Source: Halopiger goleimassiliensis
Lineage (GTDB): Archaea; Halobacteriota; Halobacteria; Halobacteriales; Natrialbaceae
Assembly (NCBI RefSeq): GCF_000455345.1
Contig: NZ_HG315690.1
Location: 650,815-714,814, forward strand
Direction: 5' to 3'
Length of the DNA stretch: 64,000 bases
The position numbers and the translations under genes were made by a program. This document shows, piece by piece, positions 9,122 through 17,739 of this stretch (within the stretch, counting starts at the first letter, position 1; the number at the start of each line of letters is the position of its first letter). Under the pieces are notes generated by a model that saw only the letters and a program-made list of their open reading frames with translations, was not told where the DNA came from and searched no databases.

Positions 9122-9249
9122 CTCCAGCCCTGACACTCGAGATGCTGTTCTTCGGGCGTCGTCGGACGAATACGAATCGGCGATACAATTTTTCGGATCT
9201 CTGTTCCGAAATCACAACATAGAAGCCTCCCCTTGAGACACGTACCCAC

Positions 9250-9972
9250 ATGAGCTTAACGGGAGAGGTATCGAGCGTTCGATTGACCCTCGATCTGTGG
9301 CATCCGAACTGCTGGGCGATCGAGGCGACCGATCGAACGGGCGGTGGCGTGCTCGCTCACGCGGTCTACAACTCGCCGACGACCGGCGAGAGTCCCGAAA
9401 CGGTCAGGGGACTGTTCACGGCGTTCGGCGAGACGTCGGCGGAGGTCGAGCAACTTCTGGACGCAATTCGCGAGTCCGAGCACTCGGGCGAGGTGTTCGA
9501 ACTCCAGGAACGGTTCGGCCGTGCCCGCAACGCGCCGGGCAACGTCGTCCGCGAGTTCTTCCTCGAGTACGACCCCAGCGAGATGGTCTGTCCGACCCTG
9601 CTCGAAAACGGGTTCGTCCACAGCGCGCCGGTTCGGATCGAGGACGGCAGCGAGGAGTGGAACCTCTGTTTCGCCGGCGACCGGTCCGCGATCGAGGCGT
9701 CGCTCGACGACGTGCGCGAACAGTCCGGAGCCGAGGTGACGATCACCTCGATCACGACCGCGGACTCCCCCGACCGATCGACCAGGGAACACCGGCTCGA
9801 TACCCTGACGAGTGCCCAGCGAGAGGTCTTCGAACACGCCCGCGAGGCCAGCTACTACGAGTGGCCCCGCGAGATCACGACCCGCGAACTGGCCGACGAC
9901 CTCGACCTCGCGAAGTCGACGCTACTCGAGCACTTGCGACGAGCGGAGTCGAAACTGCTCGATCCCGACTAG
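9250..9972 (+). CDS. Bacterio-opsin-activator-type transcription regulator (HTH_10)
   Basis: A 240-residue haloarchaeal regulator. The N-terminal 160 residues are the small-molecule or partner domain found in Bat-like regulators; the C-terminus (about 185-240) is the HTH_10 helix-turn-helix: LTSAQREVFEHAREASYYEW, then ITTRELADDLDLAKSTLLEHLRRAE. It sits inside the proline-utilisation cluster, after the M24-fold hydrolase and tail-to-tail with proline dehydrogenase, so it is the obvious candidate local regulator, though nothing in the sequence shows its target. The stop codon overlaps that of the convergent gene (9969-9972). No bound cofactor or metal site is visible. Confidence 0.87.
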   Translation: MSLTGEVSSVRLTLDLWHPNCWAIEATDRTGGGVLAHAVYNSPTTGESPETVRGLFTAFGETSAEVEQLLDAIRESEHSGEVFELQERFGRARNAPGNVVREFFLEYDPSEMVCPTLLENGFVHSAPVRIEDGSEEWNLCFAGDRSAIEASLDDVREQSGAEVTITSITTADSPDRSTREHRLDTLTSAQREVFEHAREASYYEWPREITTRELADDLDLAKSTLLEHLRRAESKLLDPD

Positions 9973-10805
9973 GATAGGATCGCCCGCAGTGCGAACAACG
10001 CGTTCTCCTTTCGCTCCCGAACCCGCCGGTAGAAGTACGAGAACCACTTGGAGCCGTAAGGGACGTACTGGTAGACGTCGACGTCGTCGGCGGCCAGTTC
10101 GTACTGGGCGTCGGTGCGGACGCCCATCAGCATCTGGATCTCGTAGGGGGTGCCGTACTCGTCGTGTAACTCGCGGGCGAGGGAGACGAACGTCGGATCG
10201 TGACTGCCGACGGCGATGCCGTCGTCGAACGACTCGAACATGAACTCGATGCAGTCGTGGTACGCCTCGTCGACCCGTTCCTTGTCGGTGTAGGCGACGG
10301 ATTCGGGTTCGTCGTATGCCCCTTTGACGATCCTGACCGTGCCAGGGGCGTCGGCCAGTCGCTCGAGGTCCTCGCGCGTGCGCTTGAGATTCGCCTGGAG
10401 GCAGACGCCCATGCCACCGCCATGGCGACGGACGAGGTCCTCGTAGGCGTCGAGCGTCGCGTCGGTCGTCGTGTGATCCTCCATGTCGACCCAGACGAAC
10501 ACGTCCTGCTCCGCGCCGCGGTCGGCGATTTCGGTCAGGTTCTCCTCGAAGGTCTCCGCACCGACGTCGAGGCCGATCTGGGACGGTTTCACCGAGATGC
10601 AGGCCTCGAGGTCCGAACTACCCACGTCGTCGATCAGCGCGAGGTAGGCCTCGGTGTCGGCTGTCGCGTCGGCCGGATCGTCGTAGTGTTCGCCGAGGAG
10701 ATTCAGGATGGCCGTCACGTCGCGCTCCTCGAGCGTCCGGGCGTACTCGAGCGCTTCCGCCGGCGTTTCGCCCGCGACGAATTTGCTCGCGATTGGGGGA
10801 ATCAT
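9969..10805 (-). CDS. Proline dehydrogenase
   Basis: A 278-residue FAD enzyme (PRODH TIM barrel) oxidising proline to 1-pyrroline-5-carboxylate. Marks of the family: MIPPIASKFVAGE at the start, VSVKPS-like ISVKPSQIGLD, VWVDMEDH, the RIVKGAYDEPESVAYTDK segment and the C-terminal YVPYGSKWFSYFYRRVRER, whose Arg-x-x-Arg binds the substrate carboxylate. Length matches the monofunctional enzymes. The frame opens at 10844, but CAT at 10803-10805 is 30 bases from a TATA-like GGCTTATGG (10831-10839), so the shorter start is chosen. It is divergent from an aldehyde dehydrogenase that probably performs the next step, giving glutamate. Electrons would enter the quinone pool. Confidence 0.93.
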   Translation of the reverse strand: MIPPIASKFVAGETPAEALEYARTLEERDVTAILNLLGEHYDDPADATADTEAYLALIDDVGSSDLEACISVKPSQIGLDVGAETFEENLTEIADRGAEQDVFVWVDMEDHTTTDATLDAYEDLVRRHGGGMGVCLQANLKRTREDLERLADAPGTVRIVKGAYDEPESVAYTDKERVDEAYHDCIEFMFESFDDGIAVGSHDPTFVSLARELHDEYGTPYEIQMLMGVRTDAQYELAADDVDVYQYVPYGSKWFSYFYRRVRERKENALFALRAILS

Positions 10806-10940
10806 TCGTTCGTATTCCTCGAGACGGACCCCATAAGCCACCACCCGACCAATGAGTTAGCGTCCGATCGTGGTGAAATAATCCTCTCGGGCGACCATGA
10901 TCGGTGGGGATTACATGGAATCAGCGAGTAATGACGAACT
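10806..10940. promoter_or_regulatory. Divergent promoter, proline dehydrogenase and aldehyde dehydrogenase
   Basis: The leftward TATA-like GGCTTATGG is at 10831-10839. The rightward AT-rich GTGAAATAATCC is at about 10873-10884, rather far from the ATG at 10941, implying a short leader. This shared region is a natural place for control of both enzymes. Confidence 0.6.
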
Positions 10941-12476
10941 ATGTCGCAGCAAACCGGGACGCAACCGAACCAGCACTACATCGGCGGCGAGTGGACCGAG
11001 GGACGCGGCTCCGAGACGTTCGCGAGCGAGAATCCGGCGACGGGCGAGACGCTCGCGGAGTTCCACCGCGGCACCCAGGACGACGTCGACGCTGCGCTCG
11101 CGGCCGCCGACGAGGCGTTCGAGGAGTGGCGGGAACTCTCCTACATCGACCGCGCGGAGTACCTCTGGGACATCTACCACGAACTGCGCGACCGCCACGA
11201 GGAACTCGGCGAGATCGTCACGAAGGAGTGTGGCAAGGAGATCTCGGAGGGGAAGGCCGACGTCACCGAGGCCTGGCACATGGTCGAGTGGGCGGCGGGC
11301 AACGCCCGGCATCCTCACGGGGACGTCGTCCCGAGCGAGATCGGGAGCAAAGACGCCTACATGCGGCGCAAGCCCCGGGGCGTCGTCGGCTGTATCACCC
11401 CCTGGAACTTCCCGGTCGCCATCCCGTTCTGGCACATGGCTATCGCGCTGGTCGAGGGCAACACGGTCGTCTGGAAGCCCGCCGAACAGACGCCGTGGTG
11501 CGGTCAGATCATCGCCGAGATGATGGAAGACGCCGGCATCCCCGACGGCGTCTTCAACATGGTCCAGGGGTTCGGCGACGCCGGATCGGCCATCGTCGAC
11601 GACGAACGCGTCGACACGGTCCTCTTTACGGGATCGGCGGAAGTCGGGCACGAGATCTCGAGCAAGGTCGGCGGCGAAGCCGGCAAACTCGCGGCCTGCG
11701 AGATGGGCGGCAAGAACGGGATCGTCATCACGGAGGAGGCGGACCTGGACATCGCCGTCCACTCGGCCGTGATGAGTTCGTTCAAGACGACCGGCCAGCG
11801 CTGTGTCTCCTCCGAACGGCTGATCGTCCACACCGACGTCTACGACGAGTTCAAGGAGCGGTTCGTCGAGGTCGCCGAGAGAGTCGCCGTCGGCGATCCG
11901 CTCGAGGAAGACACCTTCATGGGCCCGGCGATCGAGGCCGACCACGTCGAAAAGATCCGCAAACACAACGAACTCGCCCGCGAGGAGGGTGCGAACGTGC
12001 TGGTCGACCGGTTCGAACTCCCCGACGACGAGATTCCGGACGGACACGAGGACGGCCACTGGGTCGGCCCGTTCGTCTACGAGATCGACTACGACACCGA
12101 CCTGCGCTGTCTGAAAGAGGAGTGTTTCGGCCCACACGTCGCGCTCCTCGAGTACGAGGGTGACATCGAACGCGCCCTCGAGATCCACAACGACACGCCC
12201 TACGGTCTCGCCGGGGCGGTCATCTCGGAGGACTACCGGCAGATCAACTACTTCCGCGATCACGCCGATCTCGGTCTCGCGTACGCCAACCTGCCCTGCA
12301 TCGGTGCCGAGGTCCAGTTGCCCTTCGGCGGCGTCAAGAAGTCCGGCAACGGCTACCCGAGCGCCCGCGAGGCCATCGAGGCCGTCACCGAACGCACCGC
12401 CTGGACCATGAACAACTCGAAGGAGATCGAGATGGCCCAGGGCCTCTCGGCGGACATCACGACCCGGGACGACTGA
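10941..12476 (+). CDS. NAD(P)-dependent aldehyde dehydrogenase, probable 1-pyrroline-5-carboxylate dehydrogenase
   Basis: A 511-residue member of the aldehyde dehydrogenase superfamily. Conserved elements: the oxyanion/NAD segment GCITPWNFPVAIP, KPAEQTP for NAD ribose, FTGSAEVG of the Rossmann fold, the general-base Glu in CEMGGKNGIV, and the nucleophilic Cys in KTTGQRCVSSERL (near residue 300), then EECFGPHVAL. The Q-R-C-V/T-S/A context fits the glutamate-semialdehyde/aminoadipate-semialdehyde group. Paired divergently with proline dehydrogenase, it most likely oxidises glutamate semialdehyde to glutamate, completing proline catabolism. Other aldehydes cannot be excluded. A hairpin repeat begins 9 bases after the stop. 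Confidence 0.9.
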   Translation: MSQQTGTQPNQHYIGGEWTEGRGSETFASENPATGETLAEFHRGTQDDVDAALAAADEAFEEWRELSYIDRAEYLWDIYHELRDRHEELGEIVTKECGKEISEGKADVTEAWHMVEWAAGNARHPHGDVVPSEIGSKDAYMRRKPRGVVGCITPWNFPVAIPFWHMAIALVEGNTVVWKPAEQTPWCGQIIAEMMEDAGIPDGVFNMVQGFGDAGSAIVDDERVDTVLFTGSAEVGHEISSKVGGEAGKLAACEMGGKNGIVITEEADLDIAVHSAVMSSFKTTGQRCVSSERLIVHTDVYDEFKERFVEVAERVAVGDPLEEDTFMGPAIEADHVEKIRKHNELAREEGANVLVDRFELPDDEIPDGHEDGHWVGPFVYEIDYDTDLRCLKEECFGPHVALLEYEGDIERALEIHNDTPYGLAGAVISEDYRQINYFRDHADLGLAYANLPCIGAEVQLPFGGVKKSGNGYPSAREAIEAVTERTAWTMNNSKEIEMAQGLSADITTRDD

Positions 12477-12484
12477 GACGGGTC

Positions 12485-12531
12485 ACTGTACCGATGTACC
12501 GGCGCAACCGCCGGGATCGCGGTCGTGCCGG
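12485..12531 (+). repeat. Dispersed hairpin repeat, copy 2
   Basis: Left arm CCGGCGCAACCGC (12499-12511), 7-base loop CGGGATC, right arm GCGGTCGTGCCGG (12519-12531) with one A-C mismatch and one G-T pair. It is preceded by ACTGTACCGATGTA, identical to copy 4. It begins 9 bases after the aldehyde dehydrogenase stop codon, so it could end that transcript. Confidence 0.85.
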
Positions 12532-12629
12532 AACCGAGGGACAGCAGTCCGTCTGAGAATTCTCCCCCTGTTCGACGCCAAGCGAAAATCGTCGAACGTT
12601 TATCACTGAACGGCGTCGATCCGATCAGT

Positions 12630-13190
12630 ATGTGGCCGCTGGGACACGTCGCCGTCGCGTACCTCTGTTATACGCTCGCGACGCGCCATCGGTTCGACGC
12701 CTCGCCCGGACAACTCGCCGCAGTCGCCGTCGTCTTCGGCAGTCAGTTCCCGGATCTCGTCGACAAACCGCTGGCGTGGTACGCCGCCGTGTTACCGACC
12801 GGCCGTACGCTCGCACACACGCTGTTCGTTCTGGTCCCGCTCGCGATCGGTCTCTACGCCCTCGTCAGTCGATCCGGGCGCGGGGAGTACGCGATCGCCT
12901 TTGCCATCGGTGCGCTCTCACACAGTCTCGTCGACGCGGCCCCCGCACTCTGGGGCGAGCGCGTGGCAGCCGAACACCTCCTGTGGCCCCTCACACCCGT
13001 CACCCCCTACGAAAGTGGATCTCCGTCGATCCTCGAGTTGCTCCGTGGCTCGGCGAGCGATCCGTTCTTCCTCGCGGAGTTCGTCCTCGCGGCGCTCGCG
13101 CTCGCACTCTGGCGACGCGACGGCTATCCGGGGCTGGGGTTGCTCCGGACGACGCTCGCACGGCTTCGACCGACGCCGACAGACGGCTAA
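12630..13190 (+). CDS. Membrane-bound metal-dependent hydrolase (YdjM/DUF457-like)
   Basis: A 186-residue integral membrane protein with about four or five hydrophobic segments. The N-terminal WPLGHVAVAYL, then FGSQFPDLVDKPL, RTLAHTL and GALSHSLVDA place His and Asp residues at intervals typical of the YdjM family of predicted membrane metal-dependent hydrolases. The family's substrate is not settled. ATG at 12630 lies about 29 bases after the TATA-like GTTTATCAC at 12597-12605, so the longer frame to 12525, which reads through a repeat, is rejected. It stands between the proline cluster and a convergent amidase operon. Confidence 0.85.
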   Translation: MWPLGHVAVAYLCYTLATRHRFDASPGQLAAVAVVFGSQFPDLVDKPLAWYAAVLPTGRTLAHTLFVLVPLAIGLYALVSRSGRGEYAIAFAIGALSHSLVDAAPALWGERVAAEHLLWPLTPVTPYESGSPSILELLRGSASDPFFLAEFVLAALALALWRRDGYPGLGLLRTTLARLRPTPTDG

Positions 13191-13387
13191 CGACAGAACG
13201 GACGATCGGAAAGGGAGAGGTGTGGACGTGGACGCGGACGAGAGCGCTCGAGGTCGCTCGATTCCCGGGAATCGAGCGTGCGGCGGGCCGGCGTGGCGTG
13301 TCTGCCGGTACTGACGTGAAAAGCGTCGTTCCCGGCACCTCCTCGTACGTCGTCCGCGGACAAAAAGTCGGCGGTTGCACCCCCTTC
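13191..13387. other. Convergent intergenic region without recognised features
   Basis: This 197-base region lies between the membrane hydrolase and the amidase genes. I see no gene, repeat copy or strong hairpin. Confidence 0.4.
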
Positions 13388-14218
13388 TCAGAGCCGTCGA
13401 TCCCGCAGCGCCGGGAACTCCTCGCGAACGTCGGCGACGCGCGCGGGATCGACCTCCGCCGTCACCAGTGCCGGCTCGTCGCCGCTCGAGGCGAGCGCGA
13501 CGCCCCAGGGGTCGTAGACGGTCGAGCGGCCGAGGAGAGTCGCGTCGTCGAAGGTGCCGCTCCCGTTGATCGTCGCGACGTAACACTGGTTCTCGATCGC
13601 ACGCGCCCGCGAGAGCGTCTCCCAGTGCTCGATCCGCGGATACGGCCACGCGCTGGGCACGAGAAGAAGTTCTGCCCCCGCGTCGACGAACCGGCGGAAC
13701 AGTTCGGGAAAGCGGAGATCGTAACAGGTCGAGACGGCGACGCAGACGCCGCCGACGGTCGCCGTCTCGAGGCGCTCGCCGGGGACGAGCAGTTCCGCCT
13801 CGGCGGACTCGTAGCCGAACAGGTGGTGTTTCCGGTAGACGAGCTGCCGTTTTCCGTCGGCGTCGAACAGCACCGCGGTGTTCGCCAGTCCCTCCGCTGC
13901 GGGCGTCTCGACGGCGGTCGTCGCCGCCAGGTCTTCGACGATCGTTCCCGCGAGGACGGCGACGTCGTGGGCCGCGGCAGCCTCGCTCACCCGCGTGAGC
14001 GTCTCCCCCTCGACCGGTTCGGCGGTTCGTTCGTACAGATCGAACGCGAAGTAGCCGACGGTGAACAGTTCCGGGAGGGCAACGAGGTCGACCCCGCGGG
14101 CGGCGGCCCGCTCGATCGCCTCGAGCGCGCGGTCGACGTTGGCCGGCCGCGCACCGGGTTCGATCTCGAGTTGGGCGAGTCCGATCCGCAGGCTCTCGGT
14201 TGCGTCGGCTCGGTCCAT
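13388..14218 (-). CDS. Carbon-nitrogen hydrolase of the nitrilase family
   Basis: A 276-residue cytoplasmic enzyme with the complete nitrilase catalytic set: Glu in LVALPELFTVGYF (about residue 49), Lys in VYRKHHLFGYESAE (about 129), and the nucleophilic Cys in VAVSTCYDLRFPELFR (about 163). The C-D-L-R-F-P-E context is that of omega-amidase/Nit2-type enzymes, which deaminate 2-oxoglutaramate-like omega-amides, rather than true nitrilases. It starts 3 bases after the stop of the SRPBCC gene on the same strand, so they are probably one operon. Acetyl-lysine or formamidase-like substrates remain possible. Confidence 0.9.
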   Translation of the reverse strand: MDRADATESLRIGLAQLEIEPGARPANVDRALEAIERAAARGVDLVALPELFTVGYFAFDLYERTAEPVEGETLTRVSEAAAAHDVAVLAGTIVEDLAATTAVETPAAEGLANTAVLFDADGKRQLVYRKHHLFGYESAEAELLVPGERLETATVGGVCVAVSTCYDLRFPELFRRFVDAGAELLLVPSAWPYPRIEHWETLSRARAIENQCYVATINGSGTFDDATLLGRSTVYDPWGVALASSGDEPALVTAEVDPARVADVREEFPALRDRRL

Positions 14219-14221
14219 CGG

Positions 14222-14662
14222 TCACCCCTCCGTCGGCGTCCGGAGGTCCCGCTGGAGCGCCCGGCGGAGGTTCTCGATCTCGGCGTCGAGGTTGCGCTTG
14301 AAGAAGGTCTCGACGCCGGGAAGCTTGCCATCGACGACGAACACGTTCTCGAGTCGCGCCCCGGTATCGGTTTCGACGATCGTGTGTTCGCCGGTGACAT
14401 CGAGCACGCGGGACGTGCCGACGAACTTGACGTACTCCGGCCGCCGTCTGGTGACGTCCTCGGTCTCGACGGAGACTGTCCGTCGAACGACCGGGATCGG
14501 TAACGCGACCTCCCAGGTAACCTTTCGACCCTCCGGATCGTTCGTCGAGAAGTCGTCGACGACGCTAATCGCCCGCGCACGGTTTTCCGGATCGGCGATG
14601 AACTCCCAGATCCGTTCGGGAGCGGCCGACAGCTCGAACGACCGCTCGACCCGTACAGTCAT
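14222..14662 (-). CDS. SRPBCC-fold protein (CoxG/polyketide-cyclase-like)
   Basis: A 146-residue protein with the START/SRPBCC hydrophobic-pocket signature at its N-terminus: RVERSFELSAAPERIWEFIA, followed by alternating strands (KVTWEVALPIP, VETEDVTRRRPEYVKFVG) and a long C-terminal helix (VETFFKRNLDAEIENLRRAL). Such proteins bind hydrophobic ligands or assist carbon monoxide dehydrogenase-type enzymes; the ligand here is unknown. It is the first gene of a probable two-gene operon with the nitrilase-family enzyme, 3 bases apart. Confidence 0.85.
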   Translation of the reverse strand: MTVRVERSFELSAAPERIWEFIADPENRARAISVVDDFSTNDPEGRKVTWEVALPIPVVRRTVSVETEDVTRRRPEYVKFVGTSRVLDVTGEHTIVETDTGARLENVFVVDGKLPGVETFFKRNLDAEIENLRRALQRDLRTPTEG

Positions 14663-14730
14663 GGCTCACAGTCAGGGGTTCACCGGTAAAAAGGCGATGG
14701 ACCGTCCGCCGGAACGCGAGCGGCCGCCAC

Positions 14731-14955
14731 TCAACTGAGGGTGACTTTCCACGTCGTCGACCGGGCACGACCCCACTTCTCGATGTCGACCTCGTCGGAT
14801 TTCTCCGCGAGGTGGGGCAGTCGTGCACCGACCTGTTTCGACGAGAGGCCGATCGCGTCCGCGATGTTCTTCGCCCGGAAGTACCGCTCACCACGGGCAG
14901 CACTCTCCCGGAGATACGAGAGAATGCGCTGCTCTTCGTCGGAGTACTCGGTCAT
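14731..14955 (-). CDS. Small winged-helix protein, haloarchaeal family resembling DUF7123
   Basis: A 74-residue protein: EEQRILSYLRESAARGERYF, then RAKNIADAIGLSSKQVGARL forms a helix-turn-helix, ending in a wing (RARSTTWKVTL). This is a widespread haloarchaeal mini-regulator whose family number I recall as DUF7123. It probably binds DNA, but its target is not known. It lies upstream of and in the same direction as the SRPBCC-amidase pair, 68 bases away. Confidence 0.82.
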   Translation of the reverse strand: MTEYSDEEQRILSYLRESAARGERYFRAKNIADAIGLSSKQVGARLPHLAEKSDEVDIEKWGRARSTTWKVTLS

Positions 14956-15143
14956 CGTCCGTACCCCCGGCTACGGTCTCGTCGGTCTTAACTTTTGTAG
15001 ACACGACCCGGCGAAGCGACGGTGACACGACCCAGAGTCGGCGGGTTGAAGCGATTCGACCGGACCGTCAGAAGAGGGTGCGGCGATTCGGATCGTATCG
15101 ACCTCTCCGCGAGTCGATCCGATTCGACCAGTGGGCCGTCGGC
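14956..15143. other. Intergenic region between two small genes
   Basis: The left part holds a TATA-like region (GTCTTAACTTTTG on the plus strand, 14982-14994) about 30 bases before the start of the small winged-helix gene. The rest shows no recognised feature. Confidence 0.4.
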
Positions 15144-15332
15144 TCAGTCCCAGTAGAGGTGGATCGCCACGACCGCGAGACAACTGAAGAGGACGGCCGC
15201 GCCGAATCCCCAGGCCGCCGTGAGGTCCGGCGCGCCGACAAACATCAGTCCCGCGCCGATGACGGCGACCGCACCGAGCACCAGCGCCAGTCCAACGCCC
15301 ATGTCCGTCGACGACTCCGTTTGCGTAGCCAT
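15144..15332 (-). CDS. Small two-helix membrane protein, haloarchaeal family resembling DUF7525
   Basis: A 62-residue protein with a short polar N-terminus (MATQTESSTD) and two hydrophobic helices (VGLALVLGAVAVIGAGLMFV and AWGFGAAVLFSCLAVVAI), ending in HLYWD. It matches a family of small haloarchaeal membrane proteins that I remember as DUF7525. No function is known. The next gene upstream is the PhoU-like regulator. Confidence 0.8.
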   Translation of the reverse strand: MATQTESSTDMGVGLALVLGAVAVIGAGLMFVGAPDLTAAWGFGAAVLFSCLAVVAIHLYWD

Positions 15333-15441
15333 GCTCGAGGGTTGTCAGTCAGGTCTCTTAATAGCATCCGTTTCGAACGACGTGACCGTTTCACACGGTC
15401 AGCGGGAGAGTCGTCCGTCGGGCCAGCGGCCCCGGTACCGG

Positions 15442-16473
15442 TCACTTGATGGTCGTGTGTTCGGACTCTTCGTTGAGCGCGAGGTTGGCCGCGATCTCGG
15501 CGTTTCGCATCGCGTACTGGGCGGTCTGCTGGAGGCTGACGAGGACCTCCCGGACCCGGAGCAGTTCCTCGTTGGGCATCTCGGGGAGGTCGGCGAGGAT
15601 CTCCTGTTCCCGTTCCGAGATCTCCCGGAACAGGCCCCGGACCTGATTCGACTTGTCGTAGTCGGCCTCGACCGCCGCCTCGACGGAGATCGTGGTGATC
15701 TCGTCGACCTGTTCGTTCAGTTCCCGGATGTCACGCATGACCGAACTGTCGACGTCCAGCGAGTGACCCTGCGTCTCGATGACGATTTCGGCGATGTCCT
15801 CGGCGTTGTCGGCCGTTAGCTCGAGGTTCTTCGCGATCGAGCGGTAGCCGATCAACGGGAAGCCACTGTTCAATCCGACGGCGCGTGCGAGGTTGGGGTT
15901 CTGGTAGGCGGTGAAGATCAGCCGCAACAGGAGGACGAAGATCTTGTTGGCCTGTCGCTCCCGATTGAGCGCCCGCTGAGCGAGGTCGGGATTGCCGTGG
16001 GCAAGCGCCTTGATTCCCTCGCCGCGCATCGTCTGCCCGGTCCGTTCGAGGCGCTCGAGAAGGTTGTCGAGGGTGAAGTCCTCGGGGTCGACCGAGCACC
16101 GGATGGAGATGCTCTCCGGCGTCTCCTCGATGACGCCCAGCCCCATCAACTGCGTCTCGGCCTGATAGACCGCGTTGATGTGCTCGGAGTCCAGCGCGCC
16201 GTCCTGTCGTTCGATCCGGATGATGCGCCGGCCCAGCACGTACTGGGCGACGATGGCGCGCTCGACGGCGTCGGCGTCCAGGTCGTCCGTGTGGATGATG
16301 GCTTCCGTCTCCTCGGTGCTGGCGGATTCGGGCATCACGGTCAGCGTGCCCTTGCCGCTGGTCCGAAGCGACACCTCGTCGCCCTTCTCGACGGCGTGTT
16401 CCGAGGCCCACTCGGCGGGGAGGGTCATCGCGAGCGTCGACGGCCCCAGTCGTTGCACTTTCCGGGTTTCCAT
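15442..16473 (-). CDS. PhoU-family regulator with N-terminal AbrB/SpoVT-like domain
   Basis: A 343-residue cytoplasmic protein. Residues 1-50 (METRKVQRLGPSTLAMTLPA, then EKGDEVSLR) form a swapped-hairpin AbrB/SpoVT-type DNA-binding domain. Residues 120-330 contain the long helices and repeated PhoU motif, including LTADNAEDIAEIVIE and EVLVSLQQTAQYAMRNAEIA. In archaea such proteins are annotated as phosphate-uptake regulators and may repress pst genes; no phosphate transporter is in the window, so the role is inferred from the family. A TATA-like TCAATATTAAGG at 16497-16508, about 29 bases before the ATG, supports the start. Confidence 0.9.
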   Translation of the reverse strand: METRKVQRLGPSTLAMTLPAEWASEHAVEKGDEVSLRTSGKGTLTVMPESASTEETEAIIHTDDLDADAVERAIVAQYVLGRRIIRIERQDGALDSEHINAVYQAETQLMGLGVIEETPESISIRCSVDPEDFTLDNLLERLERTGQTMRGEGIKALAHGNPDLAQRALNRERQANKIFVLLLRLIFTAYQNPNLARAVGLNSGFPLIGYRSIAKNLELTADNAEDIAEIVIETQGHSLDVDSSVMRDIRELNEQVDEITTISVEAAVEADYDKSNQVRGLFREISEREQEILADLPEMPNEELLRVREVLVSLQQTAQYAMRNAEIAANLALNEESEHTTIK

Positions 16474-16576
16474 GGCCGATCGTAGGGGCGACGCGACCTT
16501 AATATTGACTATATGGCCATTACGTCATCCAGTGATAGTTATACGGTTGGCCGAATCGGCCGGTACGAACCAGACC

Positions 16577-17677
16577 TTAAACAACCTTCACCAGTCGCGT
16601 GGTGAACCGGCCGGTCCGAACCTGGAGCCAGCCGCGAAGCGACTCGTCGATCGCCTCGTCGTCGGTGTCGACGCGCAGAACGTCGATATCGTCCAGTTTC
16701 TCGTCGGAGGCCACTACCTCGATCTCGTCGGCCCGTCCGATGACGTCGGGGGAGAGCTGGTGGTTGCCGCGCCCGAAGACGAAGCCCTGGCCCCCGATCG
16801 GCGAGACGACGATCGTCGTCGGCTCCTCGAGCGCCGCGAGGATGTCGCGTTCGGCCCCATCACGGACGAGCACCTCCCCGTCCCGCCAGACGTCGACGCC
16901 GAGCGGCGACGGGTCGATCCCGAGTTCGCGTTCGATCGCCCCGACCGTCCCCCCTGGACCGAAGACGTAGGTCCGATCGGACTCCACCTCGCGGGCGAAC
17001 CCCGACGCCAGCGAGTCGACGCTGCCGCTGGCGATCTGCTTGCTCGACTGGACGTTCGGCGCGACGGGAACGGAGACGACCGCCTCGAGTTGCGTTCGGA
17101 CCTCGCCCTCCCGGTAGGCCTCCTCGTCGATGTCGTTGACTTCCCGCGAGCCGACGCGGTCGAACTCGGCCGCGATCCGGCCCGCGTCCGCCGGCGTGAC
17201 GGCGAACACCGACGAGTAGATCTTCACGCCCGCGGGTACGCCCAGCATCGGCGTCTCTTCGTCCGCGGACTCGAGCACCTCGGCGACGTCGACGGCGGTC
17301 CCGTCGCCGCCGACGAACAGCACGAGGTCGACGCCGTGCTCGAGAAACGCCTCGACGGCCCCACGCGTGTCCGCGGCGGTCGTCCCGGGTGCGGCCGGAT
17401 CGACACGTCCGTCCGTCGTGGCTGCTGGCTCGTACACCACCGTCGGCTCGTAGCCGGCGTCGCGGACGGCGTCTTCGCCCATTACCGTCGCCGCCGTTAC
17501 CACCGTCAGCGCCGGCTCACGGCGGTGAACAGCTTCGAGGGCCTCGCGCGCCCGGTCCGGCGCGCGCGGTTCCGCACCGCGGTCGCGGGCTTCCTCGAGT
17601 TTCCCGTCGGTCCCTTTCAGTCCAACGCGACCGCCCATTCCGGCGATCGGATTGACGACGACCCCCAGCGACTCCAT
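16577..17677 (-). CDS. ATP-NAD kinase family protein (COG3199 type)
   Basis: A 366-residue kinase that probably phosphorylates NAD to NADP with ATP or polyphosphate. Visible marks: ESLGVVVNPIAGMGGRVGLK at the N-terminus, LVLFVGGDGTAVDVAEV (the GGDGT motif, about residues 112-128), VPAGVKIYSSVFA, and the C-terminal VVSPIGGQGFVFGRGNHQLS. The longer frame to 17791 adds residues encoded by copy 3 of the hairpin repeat, so the ATG at 17677 is preferred; it places the glycine-rich VNPIAG near the N-terminus as in relatives. It forms the left side of a divergent region with a 40-residue membrane protein gene. Confidence 0.9.
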   Translation of the reverse strand: MESLGVVVNPIAGMGGRVGLKGTDGKLEEARDRGAEPRAPDRAREALEAVHRREPALTVVTAATVMGEDAVRDAGYEPTVVYEPAATTDGRVDPAAPGTTAADTRGAVEAFLEHGVDLVLFVGGDGTAVDVAEVLESADEETPMLGVPAGVKIYSSVFAVTPADAGRIAAEFDRVGSREVNDIDEEAYREGEVRTQLEAVVSVPVAPNVQSSKQIASGSVDSLASGFAREVESDRTYVFGPGGTVGAIERELGIDPSPLGVDVWRDGEVLVRDGAERDILAALEEPTTIVVSPIGGQGFVFGRGNHQLSPDVIGRADEIEVVASDEKLDDIDVLRVDTDDEAIDESLRGWLQVRTGRFTTRLVKVV

Positions 17678-17739
17678 ACTACCGGGTACGAAGCCGACAC
17701 GGAAGGATGTGGCGTCATACGGTATCCCATCCGTCATCT

